A DNA stretch of 44,691 bases. It comes from M1-B18 sp048264125 (lineage in GTDB: Bacteria; Bacillota; Clostridia; Peptostreptococcales; Natronincolaceae). The stretch spans positions 1-44,691 of the forward strand of contig JBLXDM010000016.1 in NCBI GenBank assembly GCA_048264125.1, given 5' to 3'. A program made the translations under genes and the position numbers. How positions within the stretch are numbered: the first letter of the stretch is position 1; each line of letters begins with the position of its first letter. Shown piece after piece: positions 30,623-39,104 of this stretch. The notes under the pieces are model-generated. The model saw nothing but the letters and a program-made list of their open reading frames with translations, made no database searches and was not told where the DNA came from.

Positions 30623-32245
30623 TTGTCAATTTTAGTATTCGGCCATAAAAACCCCGATACTGATTCTGTTGCAGCGGCCATAGCCCTGTCTCATTTAAAA
30701 AAACAAATGGGATTAAAGACTATTCCCTGCGTGATAGGAAATATGAACAAGGAATCAGAATTTGTCTTGAATCGGTACAACTTAGCAAAGCCAAGGCAGA
30801 TACAGGATGTTAAAACACAGGTGAAGGATTTATATTATGATATTATAGACGGAATTTCCCCTAATGTCTCTATTCTTCATGCATACAAGCTCATGGAGGC
30901 CTACAAGCTTGAAACCCTGGCAGTGGTGGACGAAGGTAATAAGCTATTGGGGATCATCAGCATGAAGGATATTGCCATGGGCCTTATAAAGGGAAATTAT
31001 TATGAGCTGAACACCTCTATGGAAAATCTCATCAATGATTTAGAGGGCAAGGTGCTCACAGGAGGAGCAGTTGACGAGGTTCAAGGTAAGCTTTCTGTAA
31101 TAGCCTATGACCACAGATCAATTGAGGGGAGCCTCAGCAGCAATGATATTATTATCGTTGGCGATAGATATGATATTATTCTGCATGCAGTTTTCTCAAG
31201 GGTAAAGCTGATCATAATAACCGGAGACAAGCAAATCCCTAAGGAGTACCTATTGGCAGCAGAAGCCCAAGGGGTTCCTATGATTTCCCTTCCATACGAC
31301 ACCTACTTTACCTCAAAGCTTATAAACCAAAGTAATTATATTTCAACAATTATGCGCAGCAAGGGAATTATAAAGTTTAATAGCACGGATTATCTTGAAG
31401 AGGTTAAGGAGGAGATGGGAAACACCCATTTTAGAAACTATCCTATAGTAGATGATTCCAATAGCTTCGTTGGTTTTTTAAATCGCAAGCATATCATGAA
31501 CAGCGGTAGAAAAAAGGTAATACTGGTGGACCATAATGAATATGCCCAAAGCGTTATTGGATTGAGGGAGGCTGACATTTTGGAGATCGTTGACCATCAT
31601 AAGCTGGGGGATATCTCCACCTCAATGCCCATTAGCTTTAGAAATATCCCTGTTGGCAGCACCTGTACGATAATATTTAATATGTTCAGGGAAAACGGCG
31701 TGGAAATTCCACTGGAAATAGCCGGCATTCTAATGTCGGGCATAATATCCGATACCCTATTATTTAAGTCTCCCACCACCACCAATATGGATCGTCAAGC
31801 GGTGGAGGAGCTGAATACAATACTAGCGCTGGATATTGAAATATATGCTATGGAAATGTTCAAGGCCGGCACCTCCCTTGAAGGACAGGATGTTGAGGAA
31901 ATATTTTTCAAAGACTTTAAGGAGTTTACTCCAGACAATTACAAAATAGGAATTAGCCAGGTTTTCACTTTAGATATTGAGGACGTCTTCAATAGACGCG
32001 AGGAGTTTACTGGCTTTATCGAGAGAATTTACGATCAGCGTCAGCATCAGCTAACCCTAATGCTTATCACGGATATCTTGAAGGAGGGCTCATACCTTCT
32101 GTATAAATCAAAAAATCAATTGTTAATTTCCAGAGCCTTTAACATAAAGCCGCAACAGGGGGTTTTTGTTGAGAATCTGGTCTCAAGGAAAAAGCAGGTA
32201 CTGCCTCAGCTATTGGAAGCAATCCAGCAATTAAATACAAGATAA
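30623..32245 (+). CDS. ppaC: Manganese-dependent inorganic pyrophosphatase with CBS and DRTGG regulatory domains
   Basis: This family II (DHH) pyrophosphatase hydrolyses PPi. The DHH catalytic domain is split: N-terminal FGHKNPDTDSVAAAIAL, then a regulatory insert with two CBS motifs (VSILHAYKLMEAYKLETLAV, YLEEVKEEMGNTHFRNYPIV) flanking a DRTGG segment, then VDHNE, LEIVDHHKLGD and the C-terminal SRKKQVLP motif. In characterised CBS-PPases, AMP/ADP inhibit and ATP or diadenosine polyphosphates activate. I chose TTG at 30623 (540 aa) because AAGGTG lies 6 nt before it; an ATG at 30593 is in frame but lacks a site. Confidence 0.93.
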   Translation: MSILVFGHKNPDTDSVAAAIALSHLKKQMGLKTIPCVIGNMNKESEFVLNRYNLAKPRQIQDVKTQVKDLYYDIIDGISPNVSILHAYKLMEAYKLETLAVVDEGNKLLGIISMKDIAMGLIKGNYYELNTSMENLINDLEGKVLTGGAVDEVQGKLSVIAYDHRSIEGSLSSNDIIIVGDRYDIILHAVFSRVKLIIITGDKQIPKEYLLAAEAQGVPMISLPYDTYFTSKLINQSNYISTIMRSKGIIKFNSTDYLEEVKEEMGNTHFRNYPIVDDSNSFVGFLNRKHIMNSGRKKVILVDHNEYAQSVIGLREADILEIVDHHKLGDISTSMPISFRNIPVGSTCTIIFNMFRENGVEIPLEIAGILMSGIISDTLLFKSPTTTNMDRQAVEELNTILALDIEIYAMEMFKAGTSLEGQDVEEIFFKDFKEFTPDNYKIGISQVFTLDIEDVFNRREEFTGFIERIYDQRQHQLTLMLITDILKEGSYLLYKSKNQLLISRAFNIKPQQGVFVENLVSRKKQVLPQLLEAIQQLNTR

Positions 32246-32250
32246 AAACA

Positions 32251-32284
32251 AGGATGGTGTTAGGGCAACCCTATATCCATCCTT
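32251..32284 (+). terminator. Terminator after ppaC
   Basis: AAGGATGG and CCATCCTT form a stem with an inner AGGG/CCCT pair, followed by TAATTATGCTTTTATTTTTT. It ends the ppaC transcript. Confidence 0.7.
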
Positions 32285-32348
32285 TAATTATGCTTTTATT
32301 TTTTATATCCCTCGAGTGGAGCTCCCCATGTATTTTTGCAAAAGCTTC

Positions 32349-32376
32349 ACTTTTATAGCTCCACAAACATACTATA
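32349..32376 (+). promoter_or_regulatory. Putative mother-cell (sigma-K/sigma-E-like) promoter for the SOD gene
   Basis: CATACTATA (32368-32376) fits the CATAnnnTA -10 used by mother-cell sigma factors, and AC (32349-32350) lies 17 bp upstream as in sigma-K promoters. No sigma-A consensus pair at correct spacing was seen. Short motifs, so this is suggestive only. Confidence 0.35.
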
Positions 32377-32415
32377 AATTGAAAAATCTATAATTTTTTA
32401 AAGGAGGCGCTATTT

Positions 32416-33006
32416 ATGAAATTTAATATAGATAATTCAAAACGGTACTTAAGCCAAACCCCCCAAACCATGACATGGTGGAATTGGTATTATTGGAATA
32501 ACATTACCAGCCAAAATCAATATTGGTACTATATTCAAAATAAAAAAATAGCAATAGCAACAATAAGAGGTGGCCCACTGGCACCTGAAATCTATGGCAT
32601 TGCATATTTTATAGATGTCCCGGGAGGAACAGAGGTATGCATAACGGTAAACGGCCTGCCGCTTTACAAGCCCGCCACCGATAATGAAGCCCCCGTTGGA
32701 CCCCATGGCTTCCATATACATGAGAACGGCACCTGTGAGGTTGGCAATCCGGAGGACCCCTTCCTGGCTGCAGGAGGCCACTGGAACCCATATAACCAGC
32801 CCCATGGCAATCATGCCGGAGACTTCCCGGTCCTCTTCTCCAATAATGGGGCTGCAAGAATGTGCTTTTACACAAATAAATTTAAGGCTAAGGATGTGGT
32901 TGATAAAGCAGTTATTATTCATAGAAATCCTGATGATTATCGCAGTCAGCCCTCAGGTGATGCAGGAAAAAGATTGGCCTGTGGTGTGGTGCATTGGCCC
33001 AGTTGA
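32416..33006 (+). CDS. sodC: Cu/Zn superoxide dismutase family protein
   Basis: The 196-aa protein has all the metal ligands of Cu/Zn SOD in order: HGFHIHENGTC (two His and the disulfide Cys), GGHWNPYNQPHGNHAGDFP (bridging His, two more His and Asp for Zn), AVIIHRNPDDY (fourth copper His) and GKRLACGVV (catalytic Arg and second Cys). It should therefore be a genuine superoxide dismutase, not a dead homologue. There is no signal peptide; instead residues ~17-45 are very rich in Trp, Tyr and Asn (MTWWNWYYWNN). That unusual start and the mother-cell-like promoter suggest a spore surface role. AAGGAGG precedes the ATG. Confidence 0.88.
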   Translation: MKFNIDNSKRYLSQTPQTMTWWNWYYWNNITSQNQYWYYIQNKKIAIATIRGGPLAPEIYGIAYFIDVPGGTEVCITVNGLPLYKPATDNEAPVGPHGFHIHENGTCEVGNPEDPFLAAGGHWNPYNQPHGNHAGDFPVLFSNNGAARMCFYTNKFKAKDVVDKAVIIHRNPDDYRSQPSGDAGKRLACGVVHWPS

Positions 33007-33017
33007 TTATTATTTTT

Positions 33018-33048
33018 AAAAAAACTACCCGACATTGGGTAGTTTTTT
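33018..33048. terminator. Bidirectional terminator between sodC and the ABC operon
   Basis: AAAAAACTACCC-GACATT-GGGTAGTTTTTT is a symmetric stem with A/T tracts on both sides, lying between convergent transcription units. Confidence 0.9.
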
Positions 33049-33061
33049 ATTGTTAGTAGGC

Positions 33062-34369
33062 TTATTCCGTTTTTATGGCTTCCAATGCACTTAGCTTCAT
33101 TGCCCTTCTGGCAGGATAAAAGCCTGAAACCAAGCCAACAATTGATGTGAAACCAATTGTAGCCAGACTCAACCATAAGGGTATTATAGATATTTTTCCG
33201 CCCTCTACAGGTCCAAGAAAATTCATAAAACTAACACCAACAGAATTTAGAAAGTACGAGGCAGCATAGCTTATTGCTATTCCGACGATACCGCCGGTCA
33301 AGCCTATTACACCTGCTTCTAGAAGGAATAATCTACGTATATCCCCCAATGAAGCACCTATAACCTTCATAACGCCAATTTCCCTCGTCCTCTCATAAAT
33401 AGACATTATCATGGTATTGGTAATTCCAAGGGCTGCTACTAATAGAGATACAGCCCCAATCCCCCCCAATACCGCCTGAATCATGGAGGAGGTCTTCTGC
33501 ATGGATTCTAGAAAGTCTGTAAGGCTGTAGGCGTCATAGCCCATTCCCTTTATTTCATCTTGAACTCTAGTTACATCTTTAATCTCCTTTACCTTTACAA
33601 GAATCTCATTATAGCCCTGTTCAGTATTTGAGGCTCCACTGGACTTGTTGTTTTTGTTGTTTTCTTCAATAAGCTTCTTAAGCTGTTGTATGGACATAAA
33701 AACATAATAATCCTTGTTGTAGTCACCCTCTGTAAGAATTCCTACACCCTTTATTTTGTAGGTTTTAGGTGTCTTAGCATTAGGGTCATAGTTTTCAAAT
33801 GACATCTCCAGCTTATCCTTCATTACATCTACCTTGGGCCCATTATCAAAGCTGTTATAGAAACCCCTAGAACGGGAATCATAAAAGGTTTGCGGAATAT
33901 AACCCCCAAATACAACGTTTAGGGTATCCCCCTCCTGCAGCAGCCTTCCATCTGCCGCCTCAAATTCAAATAAGCTCATGGAAGTAGGGTCAATCCCCTT
34001 TACAGAAGCATAAGAAACATATCTTCCGGAGGTTATCTTCAAATAGCTGTTCAATACAGGTGTAACTGCCTCCACTCCCTTTAGAGCGACAAAATCACTT
34101 ACAGATTTATCGTCCAGCTTTGTGGGCTGGCTGCTTCGCCCTCCCATGGAGCCGCCATCATAATTATAGGGAGGTGTGACATTAATAATATTTAGACTGC
34201 CCATTCTACTGATTTCATTCTTATAGCCTTCATTCATTCCAAAGCCTAAAGAAACCATTATTACAATTGCAGCAGTACCTATTATCACCCCCAGTACTGT
34301 TAAGAAGGTCCTTAATTTTCGTCTCCAGAGATTTCTTAACCCCATTGCAATTAAATCAATAGGCCTCAT
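33062..34369 (-). CDS. MacB-like ABC transporter permease (FtsX family)
   Basis: The 435-aa protein has one TM near the N-terminus (RKLRTFLTVLGVIIGTAAIV), a large external MacB_PCD domain (about 50-290) and three C-terminal TMs (AALGITNTMIMSIYERTREI cytoplasmic coupling motif between). MacB-type permeases usually do not pass a substrate through the membrane but drive mechanical work in the periplasm or cell surface. The gene overlaps the upstream CARDB gene by 14 bp and is the third gene of the ATPase-CARDB-permease operon. Confidence 0.9.
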   Translation of the reverse strand: MRPIDLIAMGLRNLWRRKLRTFLTVLGVIIGTAAIVIMVSLGFGMNEGYKNEISRMGSLNIINVTPPYNYDGGSMGGRSSQPTKLDDKSVSDFVALKGVEAVTPVLNSYLKITSGRYVSYASVKGIDPTSMSLFEFEAADGRLLQEGDTLNVVFGGYIPQTFYDSRSRGFYNSFDNGPKVDVMKDKLEMSFENYDPNAKTPKTYKIKGVGILTEGDYNKDYYVFMSIQQLKKLIEENNKNNKSSGASNTEQGYNEILVKVKEIKDVTRVQDEIKGMGYDAYSLTDFLESMQKTSSMIQAVLGGIGAVSLLVAALGITNTMIMSIYERTREIGVMKVIGASLGDIRRLFLLEAGVIGLTGGIVGIAISYAASYFLNSVGVSFMNFLGPVEGGKISIIPLWLSLATIGFTSIVGLVSGFYPARRAMKLSALEAIKTE

Positions 34370-36452
34370 CTTCTTCTAATTCCTTCCTCTTCTTAATTTT
34401 TTTCCTGTAAACAAATACACCAACAGCTACAGCTATAACAGCAAAGGCACCCCAAAAGAGCTTGCTTGTTAATATCCGTTTTACCATTGATTGCTGTGGT
34501 GGCTCCATAGGAATATCCATGCCTTCTTCAGGAAACTGATTAATCATCTCTATTACATTTAATTCAAAGGGCTTGATTAGTTCTATAGCTTCTCCTGCTG
34601 CATCCTCATAAGAGAAGACTATATTGCCCTCCATTTTTCCAAGCTCAGTCGGAAATATCATGGCTTCATAGTATTCACTGCTACCGGCCTCAAAGTTTCC
34701 TACAAAATAGCTTCTGTTCTGAGTTTCGAAATTCCCCTCCAGCTTAATTACCAAATTATTCAAGGTAACCTTACCCATGTTATAAAACTCTAGAAAAATT
34801 TGTAGTGGATTGCCAAGGGGCAGCTCTGGCGGAAGGACAAAGTCATTAACCTCCAATCGAGATTGCTGAACAACCGGTATACCGATTAGCTCAGTAGCGG
34901 TATATTCCTTACCCTCATTATCCTCATATTCGAAATTAACCGTAACTGTGTAAGTCTTTGGCTTTGCATCTGGTATCGTATATAGCGTCAGTATTTTCTC
35001 CTCACGGGTCCTTGGGGCTATCGAATCGATAAAAAAGGTATTACTGCTGTTGACAGGAGTAAACGCACTTCCGCTTTCGTTGGTGGTTTCATTTACCGTT
35101 AAGTAAATTTTTACATTATTTACTGACTTAAGCTTATTGGTATTTAAAAAGGAGACTGCTATATCAAAGGTATCTCCAGCCTGAACGATTGTCGGGTTAA
35201 GCTCATATTTGTCTATGATGATTTTAGGGGTTCCTGCCTTACCTCCGCTACCACTGACAAGAACGCCGTAGTATTGAGTTATTTTTTTGGTGACAACATT
35301 GCCATATTCATAAGCATCATACTCAACCTCAATTAATATCGGGTGATTTTGAGCTTTTGCCTCAGAATCAACATAAAAGCTGAAGGCCATGTTTTTTTTA
35401 GCCCCTGCATCAAGACTATGGATCATTTGCAGATTCTGGCTTCTGGGTAAAATTTTCTCTCCCCCGTCAACCCTTACCTTTACATTACTTACTGCAGCCG
35501 TACCGGCATTTTCTACATCAAAGCTAATGGCAAAGGAATCATTAATACTAAGCTCTCCATTGGGTCCCTGCACTTCTCCAAGCCTGATATCTCCTTTACC
35601 TTCAGTAACACCCCCTACCGGAATAAAGAAAGTAAATTCTTCAGTATAGCTTTTATTTTGCTGGTCCATATAGCTGGCTTTAAGTGTGAGGCTATGATTT
35701 CCCTTTGTCATCTGGTCTGATGCATGTAAATCAAAGAAAAAGTTTGCCTCCCCCAGTCCCCTTAGCTCACTTTGGTATGCAGTATTGGTTCCATTTACTA
35801 TTGTAAAGGTCTTGCTGTCCAGTCCCTCCAGGCTAAGCTTTAACTCTCTCGCCGGCAGGGTCCCTTGGTTTTTAAGTCTGATCATTAGCTTTGTTGCTTC
35901 TCCAGCCTCCAGAGTCTGAGGCTGTAGAATGATATTACTGACACTTATAAGTGGTATTGTATTGCTATTTTTAATCCCTATGTAGATGGCTTCCGTAGTA
36001 GTAAAACTATTTCCAAATGCATTCACAAAATCCATCTTAAATTTTACCGCATATACATCTGCTATTGCTGCATCCTTTATCCTCATGTTAAACTTTACAT
36101 CAACTGTTTTGCTTGCGGTAAGATCTGCAACTGCAACTCTAGTGGTTTGATTTTCTAAAATAAAGGGAAGGCCTTGTATATCATCTATTATTGGTGTTAT
36201 ATAAATATCCTTAGCATATTGACTACTATTGTTTTTAATAGTCAATACCACCTCCATTACCTCTCCAGCCTCTTCATTGGTAGTTTTAAATGTATCAATT
36301 ATTAATTTTGGAATATACAATGATGTGTCTATAATGGTTAAATAATTATTAGATATTATCAGTTCTGTGTAATTAGCATATGATTGTTCTATAGTCAAAA
36401 TAGATATAAACAACATAACCAAAACTATTGTCTTTGATATATTTTTTCTCAA
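34356..36452 (-). CDS. Large exported protein with CARDB/NEW3-type repeats and C-terminal membrane anchor
   Basis: The 698-aa protein has a signal peptide (residues 1-27, TIVLVMLFISILTI), several tandem beta-rich immunoglobulin-like repeats with the CARDB/NEW3 pattern (e.g. EAGEVMEVVLTIKNN, EAGEATKLMIRLKNQGTLPA, DSFAISFDVENAGTAAVSNV, VQAGDTFDIAVSFLNT, GNPLQIFLEFYNMGKVTLNN), and a C-terminal TM (LFWGAFAVIAVAVGVFVYRK) with a basic-acidic tail. It is an extracellular, membrane-tethered protein. The TTG start at 36450-36452 follows immediately after the ATPase stop (TAA TTG) with GGGAGGT before it. Function is inferred as the external partner of the ABC pair. Confidence 0.85.
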   Translation of the reverse strand: MRKNISKTIVLVMLFISILTIEQSYANYTELIISNNYLTIIDTSLYIPKLIIDTFKTTNEEAGEVMEVVLTIKNNSSQYAKDIYITPIIDDIQGLPFILENQTTRVAVADLTASKTVDVKFNMRIKDAAIADVYAVKFKMDFVNAFGNSFTTTEAIYIGIKNSNTIPLISVSNIILQPQTLEAGEATKLMIRLKNQGTLPARELKLSLEGLDSKTFTIVNGTNTAYQSELRGLGEANFFFDLHASDQMTKGNHSLTLKASYMDQQNKSYTEEFTFFIPVGGVTEGKGDIRLGEVQGPNGELSINDSFAISFDVENAGTAAVSNVKVRVDGGEKILPRSQNLQMIHSLDAGAKKNMAFSFYVDSEAKAQNHPILIEVEYDAYEYGNVVTKKITQYYGVLVSGSGGKAGTPKIIIDKYELNPTIVQAGDTFDIAVSFLNTNKLKSVNNVKIYLTVNETTNESGSAFTPVNSSNTFFIDSIAPRTREEKILTLYTIPDAKPKTYTVTVNFEYEDNEGKEYTATELIGIPVVQQSRLEVNDFVLPPELPLGNPLQIFLEFYNMGKVTLNNLVIKLEGNFETQNRSYFVGNFEAGSSEYYEAMIFPTELGKMEGNIVFSYEDAAGEAIELIKPFELNVIEMINQFPEEGMDIPMEPPQQSMVKRILTSKLFWGAFAVIAVAVGVFVYRKKIKKRKELEEDEAY

Positions 36453-37160
36453 TTACAGTACCTCCCTATCTTCATGTGAATCTACGACTTTTTCTATACA
36501 ACCATCACGAATATACACAATATAATCAGCGTACCCAGCTATTTCAATATCGTGAGTGACAATAATTAGAGTTTGATTATTCTTTTTTGCCATGGAGGTT
36601 ATGAGCTCCATAACTTCCTTTGAGGTCTTAGTATCTAGGTTCCCTGTAGGCTCATCTGCAAATACGATGTCTGGATTACTGATAAATGCTCTGGCTATAC
36701 TCACCCTCTGCTGCTGGCCCCCACTCATCTGAGATGGCCTATGATTTAACCGTTCAGCTAATCCAACGGCCTTAAGCAATGACTTAGCTTTATTGTCTCT
36801 AATCCTTTTCCCAACACCTCTAAAGGTCAAGGGCAAGCTGACATTTTCCAGAGCAGTAAGCATTGGAAGCAGATTGTAGGATTGAAAAACAAATCCAATA
36901 TTCTTTTGTCTAAACTTGGCCAGCTGGTCTTCACTCATTTTACTGACTATAGAATTCTTTATTCTGATTTCGCCCCTATTGGGTTTTTCTAATCCAGCTA
37001 AGAGATTCAGCAAGGTGCTCTTACCCGACCCAGAGGTTCCCAACAAACAATAGAACTTACCCTTTTCCATAGTTAAACAGATATTATTCAATGCAACTAT
37101 TTTTTCATCCCCCATCCTATAGATCTTACTCACATTTTTAACTTCAATGAGGCTACCCAT
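36453..37160 (-). CDS. MacB/LolD-type ABC transporter ATPase
   Basis: The 235-aa ATPase has Walker A GTSGSGKSTLLN, signature QMSGGQQQRVSIARA, Walker B DIVFADEPTGNLD and switch His in IIVTHDIEIAGYAD. The DEPTGNLD form is typical of MacB/LolD/FtsE-like ATPases. It is the first gene of the three-gene operon. A weak promoter (TTGAAT, 17 bp, TAATAG on the minus strand, near 37310-37340) is possible. Confidence 0.95.
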   Translation of the reverse strand: MGSLIEVKNVSKIYRMGDEKIVALNNICLTMEKGKFYCLLGTSGSGKSTLLNLLAGLEKPNRGEIRIKNSIVSKMSEDQLAKFRQKNIGFVFQSYNLLPMLTALENVSLPLTFRGVGKRIRDNKAKSLLKAVGLAERLNHRPSQMSGGQQQRVSIARAFISNPDIVFADEPTGNLDTKTSKEVMELITSMAKKNNQTLIIVTHDIEIAGYADYIVYIRDGCIEKVVDSHEDREVL

Positions 37161-37406
37161 CTTTTCACCTGCCTTGCTTAAATTATCTAATATACATGAT
37201 ACGCCTTTTCTATTTAAATGTATTTAAGAAATGGTAACAAATTCTATTATTAATTATTTATGCTCTTCACCTCACTTCCTCAAGCCTTTTTTTGTCTAAT
37301 TCTTAACTATTAGTAAAATTCTCTATTTTATTCAATTTTCCTGCCTAAAATAGCCTATAGGCATACCTGTTATTCCAAATATATATATTAAAGACATTCT
37401 TATTTT

Positions 37407-37435
37407 TTGAATATTTCGACTAGATAAGCTATAAT
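37407..37435 (+). promoter_or_regulatory. Sigma-A promoter for the aminotransferase-cupin pair
   Basis: TTGAAT (37407-37412), a 17-bp spacer and TATAAT (37430-37435) are well positioned. The predicted transcript would start near 37442, giving a ~130-nt leader. Upstream of it, 37161-37406 is AT-rich intergenic sequence with no gene. Confidence 0.65.
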
Positions 37436-37441
37436 TAAAAT

Positions 37442-37574
37442 AGCATGTCCCTGCAACGACCGACATATTCTATAATAGACGTCTATTATAAGGACATCCA
37501 ATAGGAGCCATTGGTTCCCACATAACATATTTTTTTTGTTTGATTCTAATCAGAATATAAAAGGGGGTTAAAAA
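37442..37574 (+). promoter_or_regulatory. Structured leader of the aminotransferase-cupin operon, riboswitch-like
   Basis: In the predicted mRNA ATGTCC (37445-37450) pairs with GGACAT (37492-37497), enclosing a perfect palindromic hairpin TATAATAGACGTCTATTATA (37471-37490). Then follow two overlapping hairpins that exclude each other, CCAAT/ATTGG (37498-37514) and GGAGCC/GGTTCC (37504-37518), and a run of eight T (37530-37537). This resembles a small aptamer plus expression platform. No known riboswitch motif was recognised. Alternatively the palindrome is a protein operator. Confidence 0.45.
37471..37490. repeat. Perfect 20-bp palindrome
   Basis: TATAATAGACGTCTATTATA is a perfect inverted repeat with TATAAT-like ends on both strands. 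It lies 85 bp before the aminotransferase start codon. It may be an operator or, in RNA, the apical stem of the leader. Confidence 0.9.
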
Positions 37575-38720
37575 ATGAAAAATCATAAGCTGGTAATGAT
37601 ACCAGGCCCGACACCTGTGGCTAGATCTATACAGGATCAAATGGGCAGGGAAACCGTTTCCTTTAAGGATCCTCAATTTGTTCAGGACTTTAAGGAATTG
37701 GTAGTCGACTTAAAAAATCTTTGGGAAACCAAGGGTGAGTGTTTTGTAATAGCAGGAACTGGAACTCTGGCTATGGAAATTGCTATAGCCAATACAACAA
37801 AAAGCGGTGACAATGTACTCATTGTTTCTCAGGGCTTCTTCGGAGATCGCTTTATAGACCTATGTCAGCGTAGAGGCTTGAATGTGGATGTATTGAGCAG
37901 CCAATGGGGAGATGTCGTATCTGAAAAAGAGCTGGAGGATAAGCTGGCTGAAAAGAAATACGCCGTAGTTACGGCTACACATGTTGATACTTCAACAGGT
38001 GTCCGTGCCCCTATCGAGGAATATGGTCAAATCATCAAAAAATTTGAGGATACCCTATTTATAGTTGACGGGGTTTGTGCTACAGCTGCCGAGCCTGAAT
38101 TCGTTGATGAAATGAGCATTGACGTTTTATTGACAGGTTCACAAAAGGCCTTTGGTGTTTCCCCTGGCTTAGCCATAGTTTGGGCAGGCCCTAGAGCCTT
38201 GGAAAGAAGACGCTCCTTCGGAACAATACCGGACTCCTACTGTGACTTCGAAAAATGGCTGCCTATTATGCATGACCCTATGAAATATTATGGAACACCT
38301 GCGGTTAATCTTATCTGGGCTCTGAAGGAGTCTGTAAGAATAATCCAGGAGGAGGGCTTAAAGAACAGGTATGCCAGACATCGCAAGGAGGCAGAAGCTC
38401 TACAGGCAGGACTGGAGGCTATTGGCTTCTCAATACTTGCAAAGCCCGGCTATAGGGCATCCACCCTTTCAAATGTCGTATACCCTGAAGGCGTAAATGA
38501 TGTTGAGTTCAGAAAATTCCTTGCTGAAGAGGGCGTGGTTGTCGCTGACGGCATCGGGGCCACCAACGGCAAGCTCTTCAGATTAGGTCATATGGGTAAT
38601 ATAGATAAGCATGTACTGGTTTCTACATTGGCAGCAATCGAAAGAGCCTTATACAGATGTGGATATCCCGTGGAATTTGGCAAGGGCGTCGGTGCATTCA
38701 GCAAAATGCTGTTTGAATAA
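37575..38720 (+). CDS. Class V aminotransferase, alanine/serine-glyoxylate type
   Basis: The 381-aa PLP enzyme begins KLVMIPGPTPVARSIQDQMG, contains the motif AGTGTLAMEIAIANT (cofactor phosphate binding), HVDTSTGVRAPIEEYG, and DGVCATAAEP, and has the Schiff-base lysine in LLTGSQKAFGVSPGLAI. This is the AGAT/serine-pyruvate aminotransferase group, which interconverts glyoxylate/glycine with alanine or serine/pyruvate. Its relatives include phosphonate (AEP) transaminases, so substrate is not certain. AAAAGGGGG precedes the ATG, and a cupin gene follows by 20 bp. Confidence 0.88.
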   Translation: MKNHKLVMIPGPTPVARSIQDQMGRETVSFKDPQFVQDFKELVVDLKNLWETKGECFVIAGTGTLAMEIAIANTTKSGDNVLIVSQGFFGDRFIDLCQRRGLNVDVLSSQWGDVVSEKELEDKLAEKKYAVVTATHVDTSTGVRAPIEEYGQIIKKFEDTLFIVDGVCATAAEPEFVDEMSIDVLLTGSQKAFGVSPGLAIVWAGPRALERRRSFGTIPDSYCDFEKWLPIMHDPMKYYGTPAVNLIWALKESVRIIQEEGLKNRYARHRKEAEALQAGLEAIGFSILAKPGYRASTLSNVVYPEGVNDVEFRKFLAEEGVVVADGIGATNGKLFRLGHMGNIDKHVLVSTLAAIERALYRCGYPVEFGKGVGAFSKMLFE

Positions 38721-38740
38721 TTATAAGAGGGAGTGGTTTT

Positions 38741-39094
38741 ATGATTAAAAGAGCTGAAGAGTTAAAAAAAGACATAAAGACCCTTTTTGACGGTAAGGGT
38801 GATGTTCAGATTACACATGTGCTTGATATGGATCAATTTGACGGCAAAGGTAGACTTTTTTCTAAAATGACCTTAGCTCCTGGCTCCTCCATTGGCTTTC
38901 ACCAGCATAATAAGGATTTTGAAACCTACTACGTACTAAAGGGCGAGGGTATCGTCAATGACAACGGAACCATGACAAAGGTTACAGCCGGTGATGTTGT
39001 TTACACCCCTGAAGGCCAGCAGCATTCAATTGAAAACGATGCAGCCAGCAGCTGCGATCTCGAATTCATGGCATTGATACTATTTAAAAGCTAG
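38741..39094 (+). CDS. Small cupin-domain protein
   Basis: The 117-aa single-cupin protein has the first metal motif in GFHQHNKDFETYYVLKGEG (His, His, Glu) and the second in PEGQQHSIEN (His). It begins with a helical MIKRAEELKKDIKTL. Cupins are too diverse to assign an activity; co-transcription with the glyoxylate-type aminotransferase hints at a role in the same metabolite pathway. GAGGGAG is the ribosome site. Confidence 0.85.
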   Translation: MIKRAEELKKDIKTLFDGKGDVQITHVLDMDQFDGKGRLFSKMTLAPGSSIGFHQHNKDFETYYVLKGEGIVNDNGTMTKVTAGDVVYTPEGQQHSIENDAASSCDLEFMALILFKS

Positions 39095-39104
39095 TTAATA
39101 AATA

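Noticed and set aside
32449..32922. Minus-strand frame (157 codons) opposite the SOD gene
   Set aside because: The plus-strand product has every Cu/Zn SOD residue; the antisense translation has no family features.
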